A DNA stretch of 64,000 bases, from the NCBI RefSeq assembly GCF_000003605.2, contig NW_003129855.1, forward strand, positions 632,409 through 696,408, in the 5' to 3' direction. Within the stretch, counting starts at the first letter, position 1, and every line of letters starts with the position of its first letter. Below the pieces are notes generated by a model. That model did not search any database. It was not told the origin of the DNA and was given only the letters and a program-made list of their open reading frames with translations. Made by a program: the position numbers and the translations under genes. This document shows positions 37,001-43,800 of the stretch, piece after piece. This DNA is from Saccoglossus kowalevskii. Its lineage: Eukaryota; Hemichordata; Enteropneusta; Harrimaniidae.

Positions 37001-37126
37001 ATCGTCACCACCACAATGATGTTGTACTTTATCTTTGGCGACTTTAGCGTGAAACGGTTGAGTACATAACACAACACTCGGCCCATGCACCTCACAAAAG
37101 TGACACAGAGCTATTATGGCATTCAT
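6888..37126 (-). CDS. FLCN: Folliculin, complete gene with 8 coding exons
   Basis: This gene encodes folliculin, a tumour suppressor that with FNIP proteins forms a lysosomal complex. In this family the protein acts as a GTPase-activating protein for RagC/D and so controls mTORC1 phosphorylation of TFEB/TFE3. The coding exons are 37126-36878, 36085-35939, 33844-33358, 28691-28492, 23716-23603, 22426-22168, 15142-15040 and 7080-6888. All junctions are GT-AG with matching phases and give 583 residues (human 579). The N terminus [12 protein letters not shown] matches the family start. The longin-type domain spans roughly residues 84-250. The segment [18 protein letters not shown] holds Arg163, equivalent to the human Arg164 arginine finger. 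The C-terminal DENN-type region spans about residues 350-570 and ends near LKFWMTGL. The acidic linker between the two domains is shorter than in human. The gene is head to head with CCP110. The assignment comes from recalled family sequence. Confidence 0.96.
7640..8010 (+). repeat. Dispersed repeat family L, copy 6 (intronic)
   Basis: This is a diverged copy with a poly-C tract (about 7717-7727), followed by CAGACCCCGTCTAGGAA, GGTGCAGATTGACAC and a CCGATTATCGATTTAGGTCA module. It shows that the family also sits inside the FLCN transcription unit, in antisense orientation to the gene. Confidence 0.75.
9344..9387. repeat. Short inverted repeat
   Basis: The arms GTGTCAAATGCGAA (9344-9357) and TTCGCATTTGGACAC (9373-9387) pair with one bulged base around a 15-base loop. 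It is intronic and its function is unknown. Confidence 0.7.
13628..13812 (+). mobile_element. MITE family M1, copy in FLCN intron 7
   Basis: About 185 bases with imperfect terminal inverted repeats TACTGTAAAATACTTTATTT and AAATAAAGTATTTTACAGT. The interior is AT-rich with GTTTTGTATGGA and TATAGGAAAAAAGGC segments shared with the other copies. No coding capacity, as expected for a non-autonomous DNA element. Confidence 0.85.
14424..14580 (+). repeat. Irregular TAGCCCATT repeats
   Basis: TAGCCCATT or close variants occur at least four times at irregular spacing (14431, 14463, 14502 and nearby), with AATTGGG variants between them. It is an imperfect low-copy tandem structure inside FLCN intron 7. 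Confidence 0.6.
15040..15142 (-). CDS. FLCN: FLCN coding exon 7
   Basis: Residues 486-519 plus two bases. The acceptor is TTTTTAG|CTCCAG and the donor ATCAA|GTAAGT. It ends SYKEEWI, which joins to NKVKVLFKF in exon 8 exactly as in the vertebrate [14 protein letters not shown] block. It is too short to stand out as an ORF. Confidence 0.92.
15601..15898. repeat. 149-base tandem duplication
   Basis: Two adjacent copies (15601-15749 and 15750-15898) differ at only a few positions. Each starts AAACAGTATTG and ends CACCATTTAC. The low divergence suggests a recent duplication. Confidence 0.95.
16552..16930 (-). mobile_element. Repeat family M3, copy A
   Basis: About 380 bases closely matching the reverse complement of 49939-50354. 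The shared core includes CGTGGGAGTATCATGATCAA and GAGAAACAAGGTTATACATG. The right end (AAAGTCTTGCC) corresponds to the terminal inverted repeat of copy B. The other end is truncated or diverged after the TTTATTTCAGCG segment. Confidence 0.85.
19560..19615 (+). mobile_element. Terminal fragment of MITE family M2
   Basis: The segment ends CCAGTGAAAATAAATGATTTTACAGTA, quoted here in parts: CCAGTGAAAATAAATG then ATTTTACAGTA. This corresponds to the inverted TACTGTAAAAT terminus of the element at 46144-46354. The rest of the element is too diverged to delimit. Confidence 0.5.
19640..19791 (+). repeat. Tandem repeat, unit about 50 bases, three copies
   Basis: Each unit contains ACAGGGGGTGCCTGGATT followed by CTGGGGACCTT or a variant. 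A more diverged fourth relative lies at about 19357-19424. Open frames across it (to 90 residues) are a consequence of the repeat and are not called as genes. Confidence 0.85.
21564..21668. repeat. 105-base direct repeat, copy in FLCN intron 6
   Basis: Similar, by eye at about 85% identity, to 23472-23574 in intron 5, sharing AAGAAATATTCA, GAATAAGCACT and ATCTACATTGC in the same order and orientation. Confidence 0.8.
22168..22426 (-). CDS. FLCN: FLCN coding exon 6
   Basis: Residues 400-485 plus one base. The acceptor is TTTGTAG|CAAATA and the donor GAG|GTAAGA. It contains [18 protein letters not shown] and CNFLGL, aligning with the vertebrate LPVGCVRIIPYSSQYEE...CNFLGL block. The frame has no early ATG, so a simple ATG-based ORF search misses it. 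Confidence 0.93.
22552..22661. repeat. 28-base tandem array, four copies
   Basis: Units start at 22552, 22580, 22608 and 22636 with consensus TACAGTTATGACATCATCCT followed by TGATATAA. Units 2-4 contain the octamer TGACATCA and unit 1 has TGATATCA. Confidence 0.95.
22873..22964 (+). mobile_element. MITE family M1, internally deleted copy
   Basis: Only 92 bases long but with both termini intact: TACTGTAAAATACTTTATTT and AAATAAAGTATTCTACAGTA. It is a deletion derivative of the about 190-base element. Confidence 0.85.
23247..23447 (+). mobile_element. MITE family M1, copy in FLCN intron 5
   Basis: About 200 bases with termini TACTGTAAAATGCTTTATTT and CAAAGTATTTTATAGTA. It shares the interior TTTCACTAATTTTTAATCAG and TATAGGAAAAAGGGTATATT segments with other copies. 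Confidence 0.85.
23472..23574. repeat. 105-base direct repeat, copy in FLCN intron 5
   Basis: Partner of 21564-21668. It lies just downstream (in gene orientation) of exon 5, 29 bases from the splice donor. Confidence 0.8.
23603..23716 (-). CDS. FLCN: FLCN coding exon 5
   Basis: Residues 362-399, acceptor GTTAG|TTATTT and donor AAG|GTAGGC, phase 0 on both sides. It reads [19 protein letters not shown] and continues, aligning with the vertebrate LGAPSF...AWHVLMGNQVIW block. Confidence 0.93.
26075..27139. repeat. Minisatellite of 21- and 25-base units
   Basis: A 1.07-kb array of three unit types: GTTGGTGATGTCACTGAGCAA (21 bases; shown here as GTTGGTGATGTCACTGAGCA plus A), a 21-base variant with GATATCACTAAGTAA, and a 25-base variant ending TTATTTATTAAA. 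By eye TGATGTCA occurs about 38 times. In the second half the three types alternate as a 67-base higher-order unit, followed by a run of 25-base units near 26900-27000. The array gives long open frames on both strands because 21 is a multiple of 3; these are not genes. Confidence 0.97.
27225..27465. mobile_element. Repeat family M4, copy in FLCN intron 4
   Basis: About 240 bases bounded by inverted ends TAACCCTTTGAG and CTCAAAGAGTTA. Related segments with similar ends occur at 28885-29094 and 30873-31093. AT-rich and non-coding. Confidence 0.6.
27525..27790. repeat. Tandem repeat, unit about 120 bases
   Basis: Two full units and a partial third share GGATGCATTTT, ACACAATGG, GTTGAAATAACACAATTATA and AAAGATTCAACGGTT in the same order, with few differences. 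Confidence 0.9.
28492..28691 (-). CDS. FLCN: FLCN coding exon 4
   Basis: Residues 295-361, acceptor ATCATAG|AAACTG and donor GAG|GTATGT. It holds the variable acidic linker and ends with FRSLRHMRE, equivalent to the FKSLRHMRQ block of vertebrate folliculin at the start of the C-terminal domain. Confidence 0.93.
28885..29094. mobile_element. Repeat family M4, second copy (diverged)
   Basis: Bounded by CTCTGAGCGCCAAAG and CTCAAAGGGTCTTA. It resembles the 27225 and 30873 elements in ends and length but is diverged internally. Confidence 0.45.
29293..29478 (-). mobile_element. MITE family M1, copy in FLCN intron 3
   Basis: Intact copy in reverse orientation relative to the 13628 copy. It starts TACTGTAGAATACTTTATTT and ends AAATAAAGTATTACACAGTA. 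The interior includes TTTTCCTATATTTCACATTA, the complement of the family's TATAGGAAAA segment. Confidence 0.85.
29836..30603. other. Assembly gap (768 N)
   Basis: A run of N. The sequence on both sides belongs to the same repeat family P (CAGCTAAAAATCAGCTAATT- and TATGCTAATTAG-like motifs), so the gap probably sits in a collapsed repeat. It lies entirely within FLCN intron 3 and does not affect the coding sequence. Confidence 0.98.
30604..30846 (+). repeat. Repeat family P unit with (AC)n tail
   Basis: Contains CAGCTAAAAATCAGC, AAGTTTCATCAAAAATCAAT, TTCTTGAGATATCAGTGGAA and then an ACAC run (30779-30799). Partial units of the same family occur at 28010-28330 and just left of the gap. The arrangement is SINE-like or tandem, non-coding. 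Confidence 0.7.
30873..31093. mobile_element. Repeat family M4, third copy
   Basis: Begins TAACCCTTAAT and ends CTCAAAGCGTTA, about 220 bases, internally related to 27225-27465 (AGTTTTTGAT- and AATAATTTTGT-like segments). Confidence 0.55.
32640..32660. repeat. (GATT)n microsatellite
   Basis: Five consecutive GATT-type tetramers (TGATTGATTGATTGATTGA). Confidence 0.9.
33358..33844 (-). CDS. FLCN: FLCN coding exon 3
   Basis: Residues 133-294 plus one base of codon 295. The acceptor is TTACAG|GTGTGT and the donor AAG|GTGAGA. It starts [14 protein letters not shown] and carries the arginine-finger region, [13 protein letters not shown], and the conserved [19 protein letters not shown] block. Confidence 0.95.
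33845..35938 (-). other. FLCN intron 2
   Basis: A 2.1-kb AT-rich intron. The only clear feature is a short element with GAGGGCGCT inverted ends at 35518-35649. No exon was recognised. Confidence 0.8.
35518..35649. mobile_element. Putative MITE with GAGGGCGCT inverted ends
   Basis: A 9-base perfect terminal inverted repeat, GAGGGCGCT and AGCGCCCTC, delimits about 130 bases of non-coding sequence. No clear target duplication is visible. Single GAGGGCGC- or GGCGCCCTC-type motifs recur near 47194 and 48424. Confidence 0.5.
35939..36085 (-). CDS. FLCN: FLCN coding exon 2
   Basis: Residues 84-132, acceptor CTTCAG|GCATGC and donor GAG|GTAAGC, phase 0 on both sides. It contains [14 protein letters not shown], one of the most conserved folliculin blocks (written here minus-strand). 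Confidence 0.95.
36086..36877 (-). other. FLCN intron 1
   Basis: A 0.8-kb AT-rich intron between coding exons 1 and 2; no repeats or exons recognised. Open frames here on both strands are chance. Confidence 0.8.
36878..37126 (-). CDS. FLCN: FLCN coding exon 1
   Basis: Residues 1-83, from ATG at 37126 to a GAG|GTTGGT donor (phase 0). The start is chosen because [16 protein letters not shown] aligns with the conserved folliculin N terminus. The rest of the exon is a Ser/Thr/Pro-rich, poorly conserved linker ending SDSCE. Confidence 0.95.
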
Positions 37127-37150
37127 GATTAGTAAAAATGAAAGAAGCCT

Positions 37151-37199
37151 ACTGAATAGGTAATATATTCGGTGTTAACAACTCGCTTGTTTACTTACG
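37151..37199 (-). other. Candidate 47-base intron in the FLCN leader
   Basis: Minus-strand sequence shows a perfect donor TTTGC|GTAAGTAAAC (exon end 37199) and an acceptor TTACCTATTCAG|TAGG (exon start 37151), enclosing a 47-base intron at 37152-37198. If spliced, an upstream ATG at 37248 is placed in frame with the FLCN start. If not, that frame stops inside the intron. The short length is a reason for doubt. Confidence 0.35.
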
Positions 37200-37622
37200 C
37201 AAATGAATGCGTGGATTTCGCGGGGTTTTTCTCAATTCCCGAAAACATTAAAACTGGTAACGAGGACGAATCTTTCCTTATCCATTTACGTTCATATCCA
37301 TAGTTGAAGTCGATACGAGCAGCCCGAGATAAAATTCCAAGTAGCAAAATTACAGACTTTATATAAATCAGCCAACACAAGATTCGCCGAATATTTCGAT
37401 TTCGATACTCCGGCGATACACACGAAGCACGTCGTTAGTACATTAATACAATGGTTAGCAGTAGTTAAACTGACTGGTAACTGTATCCAGTATACTGCAA
37501 TATATCCTTTCCTGGTACGTTATGGGTAAGGTAACGACACACGCAAAAAAACATCCGCACGAAATAAATTGCGCACTTCAGAAACAACAAGGCGATTCAC
37601 ACTCAGCTGATCTAAGCAACAA

Positions 37623-37630
37623 TCACGTGA
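37623..37630. promoter_or_regulatory. TCACGTGA E-box (CLEAR/M-box-like)
   Basis: A perfect 8-base palindrome TCACGTGA in the divergent promoter, 215 bases from the CCP110 start and about 500 from the FLCN start. This is the core bound by MiT/TFE factors (TFEB, TFE3, MITF) and also by other bHLH-LZ factors. In mammals FLCN is a TFEB/TFE3 target as well as their regulator, so a feedback site is plausible. Confidence 0.55.
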
Positions 37631-37778
37631 TATGTTGCTTGTACCGGCATTCTTTGCGCGAACATTGTTGATTGGGATGACTGGTTGTTTGTTATATCCT
37701 ACCTCATCTGATTCTTACCGAAAGAATGAAAAGACCCTGTCATGATTGGTCAATAATGCAATTACGTTTTTTAAATAG

Positions 37779-37783
37779 CCAAT
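37779..37783 (+). promoter_or_regulatory. CCAAT box upstream of CCP110
   Basis: CCAAT in AGCCAATGAGAG, a good NF-Y context, 62 bases before the CCP110 start codon. An inverted ATTGG lies 30 bases upstream (37745-37749). Confidence 0.5.
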
Positions 37784-37844
37784 GAGAGCGTGTTTTATAT
37801 ATCTACTTCTCGAAAGCAATCACAACATTGCACATTTTTTCAAA

Positions 37845-37886
37845 ATGGCGACGTCCGATGTTGGAAAAGTATCAAAACAATGTCAG
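37845..37886 (+). CDS. CCP110: CCP110 coding exon 1
   Basis: Residues 1-14 (MATSDVGKVSKQCQ), ATG in a AAAATGGCG context, donor CAG|GTTTGT, phase 0. It is chosen as the start because the frame is continuous with exon 2 and the ATG lies just below the promoter. This segment is not conserved in sequence. Confidence 0.75.
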
Positions 37887-40800
37887 GTTTGTTAAGATTT
37901 TATACTATTTTCGAGAATTTTACCACTTTCTAAATATATATTTGAACTATAGTGATGGCTTTATACAGGCGCTGCATCATACAGCAAGATACAACAGGCT
38001 GCGCAGTACTCACAGTCACTGTACGTGTAACAATAATAGTACCAGATCGAATTGTACATTTCGAACTTACATACGCACCATTTCAGTACACGCTTTGTGG
38101 TACTAACCCCCGTATCTTACTGAAAGTGTGCATTTTAATCGATGAACCAAGAAATAGACTACTTGTCCGACAGTGTTCACTTAGAATTATCGGCCAAGTT
38201 GTGTGGAATTTTGTCCTGACTTGTTAAAATTCGTTGTGATTCGTGTCGCGTCATGTCTCGACGATTAAGTACTATTTCATACGTGCCTGTTTGTCATACA
38301 TAAGTTTGAATCAGCACACGCTGTTACGTATCGTCACTGCCATGGAGGTTTCACCCGAAAAACTTGTCACCGAATTTCATTTTCATTGCACTCTCTTGGT
38401 AGGCTTCATTATGTTATATGTTATCAATGTTTATTTTATGTTGTATGGAGAGTTTCGTTGCTTGCGAGTTGAATGTGGTTTGATTGTTTAAAATTACTGT
38501 ACATGTGTCTTGTTCTTGCGTACATCCATGCTCTTACAGATTTTTTCCTTTTTTGTTTTTTTTGTTTGTTTCATGAATCTAAACTAGATTTACAATTAGA
38601 ACACTGGGTGTGGTTTTTAAAATATTTGTATTTGTCATAATGACAAATTTGATGATTCAGTTTGTAATGTATAAATCTGGCATGCGTATAGGCTTCATAG
38701 CACATTCAGACTGAGCTTTGGACTTCTGGTTGGATTTAACCAGGTAAAGACGATCAAGGCTACTCCATGTGACTCTTGTATTTTATGTAGAAGGAGGGGA
38801 ATAGAAATCTTTGTTACTGTATATATGTCATTAAGTGAAATTTGTGGGTTTTTTTCACCAGACATCAGCAATGTCTATGATGGGAGACATCTCCGACTTT
38901 TTCGAGAATCAGATGCAAGCATTGTATACACTGAGTGATAGTATGATTGCAATGAACAGCTCTAAGGAGTATGTGTCAATGATTAAAATGAATGGGAAAT
39001 CAATTCCACCCCCACTGGTAAGTCAACAAATTGTTATACATTTTTATACTTTTCAACTTTATCTTCTATATCAGTATGATAAGATAAGATAGTTCTTTGC
39101 TACCAACTGTGTAGAATAATTATACATATAAATTGGATAATTTACAATGATTTTAACCTTCCTTATCGATCAGTACGTAGTTGTTTTCTGATTAAAAATG
39201 CTTTTCTGAACTATAATTTCAGTTCTTGTAATAGGAGTTTATTTGCTGGTGTTTAGAATGATAATTAGTTTCTCTGTTTCATTACTGTTTACCACATAAA
39301 CTCTATTGATATAAAACATACACAGGGCAAAAAAGTTACAAGTAGAAGCTGGTGATTAAAATTACTCCAAAATGGTTTGAATTGAGAGGACTTGACCTCA
39401 AAAATAAGGTCTACTGTATATATTTATGTAATAGCTAAAGTTCTATTTATGTATAATGGGATGCTGTGGATTTGAGGTGTAACAAATTTACCATATACTT
39501 TGTGATTTAGATGACAGAGGATAAGATTGAAGAAATGCGTAAATATAAAAAATTAGCCATGGAACTTGAAGCTAAACTACATGAAGAAAGAAAAAAGAGG
39601 CTTGTATCCAAAGTACAGGCTATTGTAGATTCAATTGAGGTAAGAAGTCGTGTACTGATGATGATATGTATCATTGAATAATATTGGTGTTGTTTATCAA
39701 CAACAAAAATACTGCTACAAGACAATAAATAATTGTATTGATATGCATGCTCAACTTAACTGTGTATAAAAACCAGCAAAATGATTCTATGAGTCGGTGA
39801 GTCAGGACCCCTCCTCCCAGTGGTTGTCTTCTTGGAAAGACTAATGTTAAGAATTATTAAGATGTACAGTTAATTTTATTACTGTGGTTAGAAACTTAAT
39901 GTCAACAGAATGATGTGTTTATTTCTGTACATATATTTTGAATATTCATATTGCAGTATTCTAGACTTTCCAACAGATCCCCAGTTTTATTGTTTCGGCC
40001 TTTGTTGACAGCATTTCTATTTTAATCTGTTTTCTTTCTGTCTTGTAAATTATATAAAATACATTGTTATGAATGCAAATCTAGTGTTTCATCAACATTG
40101 AAACAAAGTTTTTTTTTGTTACTTGTAGGAAAGAATAACACCAATACCACCACCCAGTGAGACTGTTACTCCAGAATGTAGCCCGGTATTACCCGAGGAA
40201 TCATTTACATCGCTTGCAGTTGACAGTGTTTTGGGATCATCATATAACGATACATCCAGAGAACAAGCTGCTTCAACTCCTATAGAAAGTCCTGAATCTA
40301 AAGTAAATGATGATGTCAGTGGCAAAGATTCAGGTTTAGGTGATCAAATTTTACACCTGGATGCTACTGATGACATGATCTATCGTTCTGCGAGTACCGG
40401 CAGTAGCAGTGATATTAGTGAATTGAACAGGACAGTCATTGCTGTGAATGATAGTTGTGATAGTATTTCTAGCTCTGCTGGCTCAACGAATACAGTTACT
40501 GAAAGGGAAGATAGTACGACTAAGGTATTACCATCTGTTCAGGATATAAATGTAGATCAACTTTCGCAAGAGGACATTTCTGAACAGGTAGAGTATGTTG
40601 ATCCTGAGTTGAAGTCGCAACCGAATGTGCTAGAAGATGCAAACCAAATGGATGCACCAGCTACTGAAGATCTTCAACATGATGTTCCACCACCTAGCGA
40701 TTCAGAATCTCTTCTGAGTTTGCTTGGTGATTATAACCCACTGCCAACTCCCACCCCCACCACACTTGATGATGCCCCCATTGAGCCACATTCAAAAGCA

Positions 40801-43800
40801 TTCCCAGTTCCAGCTGAAAGCTTATCTCCTCAGCCAGCTGCTGAACATACCGAGAAATCTACAGCAAAAACAATAGACGCTGTAAAACATTATGAAGATA
40901 GAGATTTGTTGAGTACCGGCAGCACAGATCAACTGACTTTCGGTTCTGCTGCTCAGTCATGTTCTTTGCCTGTCAGCTACATCACAGAGAGCACAGATAC
41001 TTTAAGAGATATACACGAATCCGTCATTGATGAATCAACAGAAGTGTATGATAGCAGGAGAGTTAGAGGTGCACCAGTAGGCCAAGAAGTGAGTGGCGAC
41101 GTTCCCTTAGTGGCATCTAGTAGCAGTAGGGAAGAGGAATCACCTCCAGAGTGTCGAAGACGTAGAGGATCATACACTTTAGATGAACCCTCACCAGCCT
41201 TAGTCAAAGCACAATCAGATCAAGATGTATCTGTAGAATCTTTGAGAAACCTTTCCGCCAGGAGAAGTCTGGAATTTAGTGGTGAAGAGAACTTGAAGAC
41301 TCCTCATTCAGCTGAGAGAACAGAAGCAAAAAAACCTCTGAGAAAAGGGAAAAGTTACCACGCTAGTATAGAAAAACCTGCGAAAATTTCACAAGAACAT
41401 TATGTTGTTCTGAGAAGCCCACCTTCAAGTCATTCCACTCCAGCCCCTGCTGGACAATTGGGGATTGCTCCAACATTTTCAAGACCATTAACCAGATGTG
41501 ATCCAGTGACAGAGCCATCAGAATCAGTGATGGGCGTCCCAAGCCAACCTGTATTGAGACCTGCTACAACTGGATATCCGGTGCTAAACCAAGAAGAACT
41601 GTTACTGCAGTTCCAACAACAACAGATGGAGTATTTTGAACAGCTTCGCACACAGTTGTTTGAGCAACAGAAACAACAACTAGAACAATTACTGTTGCAA
41701 CAGAATGAAGAGCAGGTCGTGTTACAAATGGAATTGGAAGAACAAGAGAGAAAATACCAAGAAGAACAAAGGAAAGTGATAGAGCAGGTTACAATACAGC
41801 ATGAGAAAACTGAAAACCAGGATTGGTTGGAGAAAGTGAAAGTGCTGAGACATTTGGAAGGAAGGGGTAAGTCACAATTACTACTCATACCGGTACTTGT
41901 AAATTGTATCTTCACAGTGGTGCATGTGAAAGGGCAGTATCTTAGTACTGCAGAGTGATCTTACGTAAACATTTTCATTGTATCGATACTCACTACCAGG
42001 TAGGTTGTCTAGAGTTCCCTTACAGGCTGAAAACTAGGAATTATCATATTGTTGAAAACGGTCAGGTTGCTTTAATACGATACATATTGTTCATTTTCTA
42101 ATGATATCTTCAGTTCTTTAATTTAAATGTGCATTGCTAACAGCGGAGCTATTACAACCAACAGGCTGCTTGTTTAAAAATCAGATGAGATACTCTTGTC
42201 CAAAAGTTACATGCAGTCAAACTAAAATGTGCACATGAATATTGTTTATATTCCTTGAGGTAATAATGTGTATGTTACTGTAACATATACCGGTATTTCT
42301 AGAATCCGAAAAATGACCATGATTCACATAATGCTATCATCTCCCGGTTGGCGAAGTGACTAAACTTGTTGGTAATTGGAATTGGAATTATTTTATCCTT
42401 AACGAAAGCCTGGTGATGCTGTTCCATGTTTGTTGTATAACAATGTTAACAGTTTGTTTTATAATTGCAGATGATAGCGATGTGGAGAGTAGACATTCTT
42501 CTCAGTCAACTCCTTGTGATAGTTTAGAAGACATCGGTGGCAGTACTACGAGTGGTAGACCCCATACTTCAGAGTCATTACATAGACGTCAACCATACTA
42601 TTTTGATGTCGCAGATACCAGTACTGCAAGTATTATCAGCTCGCCTCAACTGAATATGTCTAACAGTCCAAGGATGGTTGCCTTGATGAGAAAAGTAAGT
42701 TAACTACCTTTATTAAGGACGGTCACGGTTAGCACACTTTTGGGGACAGGAATTTCCTGAAACTTAGCTAAATTATTCCTTATCATTGGCTATTTAAAAA
42801 AAAATTTAGGGATACTTAAACTTTATTTTTTATTGTTCAACCTTAATTGTATGCATTTTGCCCATTTTCCAATTGAAAATGGCTTCAAAAGTAGGGTTTT
42901 ATGCTTTAGAGAAATTGCAAATAGAATTGAACCTAAGAATTGTTTGTGCTTTTTCACTTGTCTGTTGGGATTGTCATTGTCAGTGTTAATGGTTGTTCTT
43001 GGGCATATAACTTGAGAGTAATTTTCATCACATTATCATAATTATCATAATTTTAGCCCAGTTTTGGTGTGTCATACCAGTGTAAATACCAATAGTTAAT
43101 GAAATATTGAGAGAAATGTGGTCCAATATGTTGTGCATTGTATGAAAATATATTATGCTTTGGAGTAGTCAAGCATCAGTGGAAAATGTAAAAAAAAGTA
43201 ACGCTCTGTCTTGTGTTTATTGCTTATTTCAGGCAACCTCCAGAGATATGAAACATAAATATGATTTAATGTCAGCTACAGTCAAAGGGTATCTTACAAG
43301 GAGACTACTAAAGACTGAGAAAGTGCAAGAAATTGTCAAAACACTCACGGTATGTATGTCTTCCATCCTATGTTTTATATAAACAACTCCTGTCTTGTAT
43401 TTGGTGTGGAGCTTATTTTGGTAAAGCTTTGTTTGTTAATTCTAAAACAATTATTGGCAGAAACACCACTCACATAGCTGCCTTGTATGTCTTCCATTCT
43501 GTGTTTTCAAGTTGTAGTTATTTATGTACATACTGGATTGTTTCAGCAATTGGTGGTTTGCTGACTCATGAAAATTTCTTGTCCCTTTCCTATGCAGGAT
43601 ACATATCGTTTTGTGTATTCCTTTCAAGAAGAGACACCAGTCAAGAGGGGGAACCTGTCTCCGCAAGATGTCAGACTAGCTGAAAGAGTCATTGCTCAGG
43701 TTGGTATACATCCATTCTCGGTCTAAACATAGCATGACCAATTTAAAACTTTTTTTGCTTGTGTCAAAAAGTCTATGTTATTCGTTTACACAATAAACTC

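Larger units (their letters stand above)
37127..37844. promoter_or_regulatory. Divergent FLCN/CCP110 promoter region
   Basis: Only 718 bases separate the FLCN start codon (minus strand) from the CCP110 start codon (plus strand). The region has a palindromic E-box, two inverted CCAAT boxes (ATTGG at 37671 and 37745) and a direct CCAAT box at 37779. Local CpG content is higher than in flanking introns. These features suit a bidirectional promoter. Transcription start sites cannot be located from sequence. Confidence 0.75.

Noticed and set aside
41867-41958. Continuation of the CCP110 exon 4 frame to a stop at 41958
   Set aside because: A consensus GTAAGT donor at 41867 and a phase-matched acceptor at 42470 give a continuous protein; the read-through tail is intronic.
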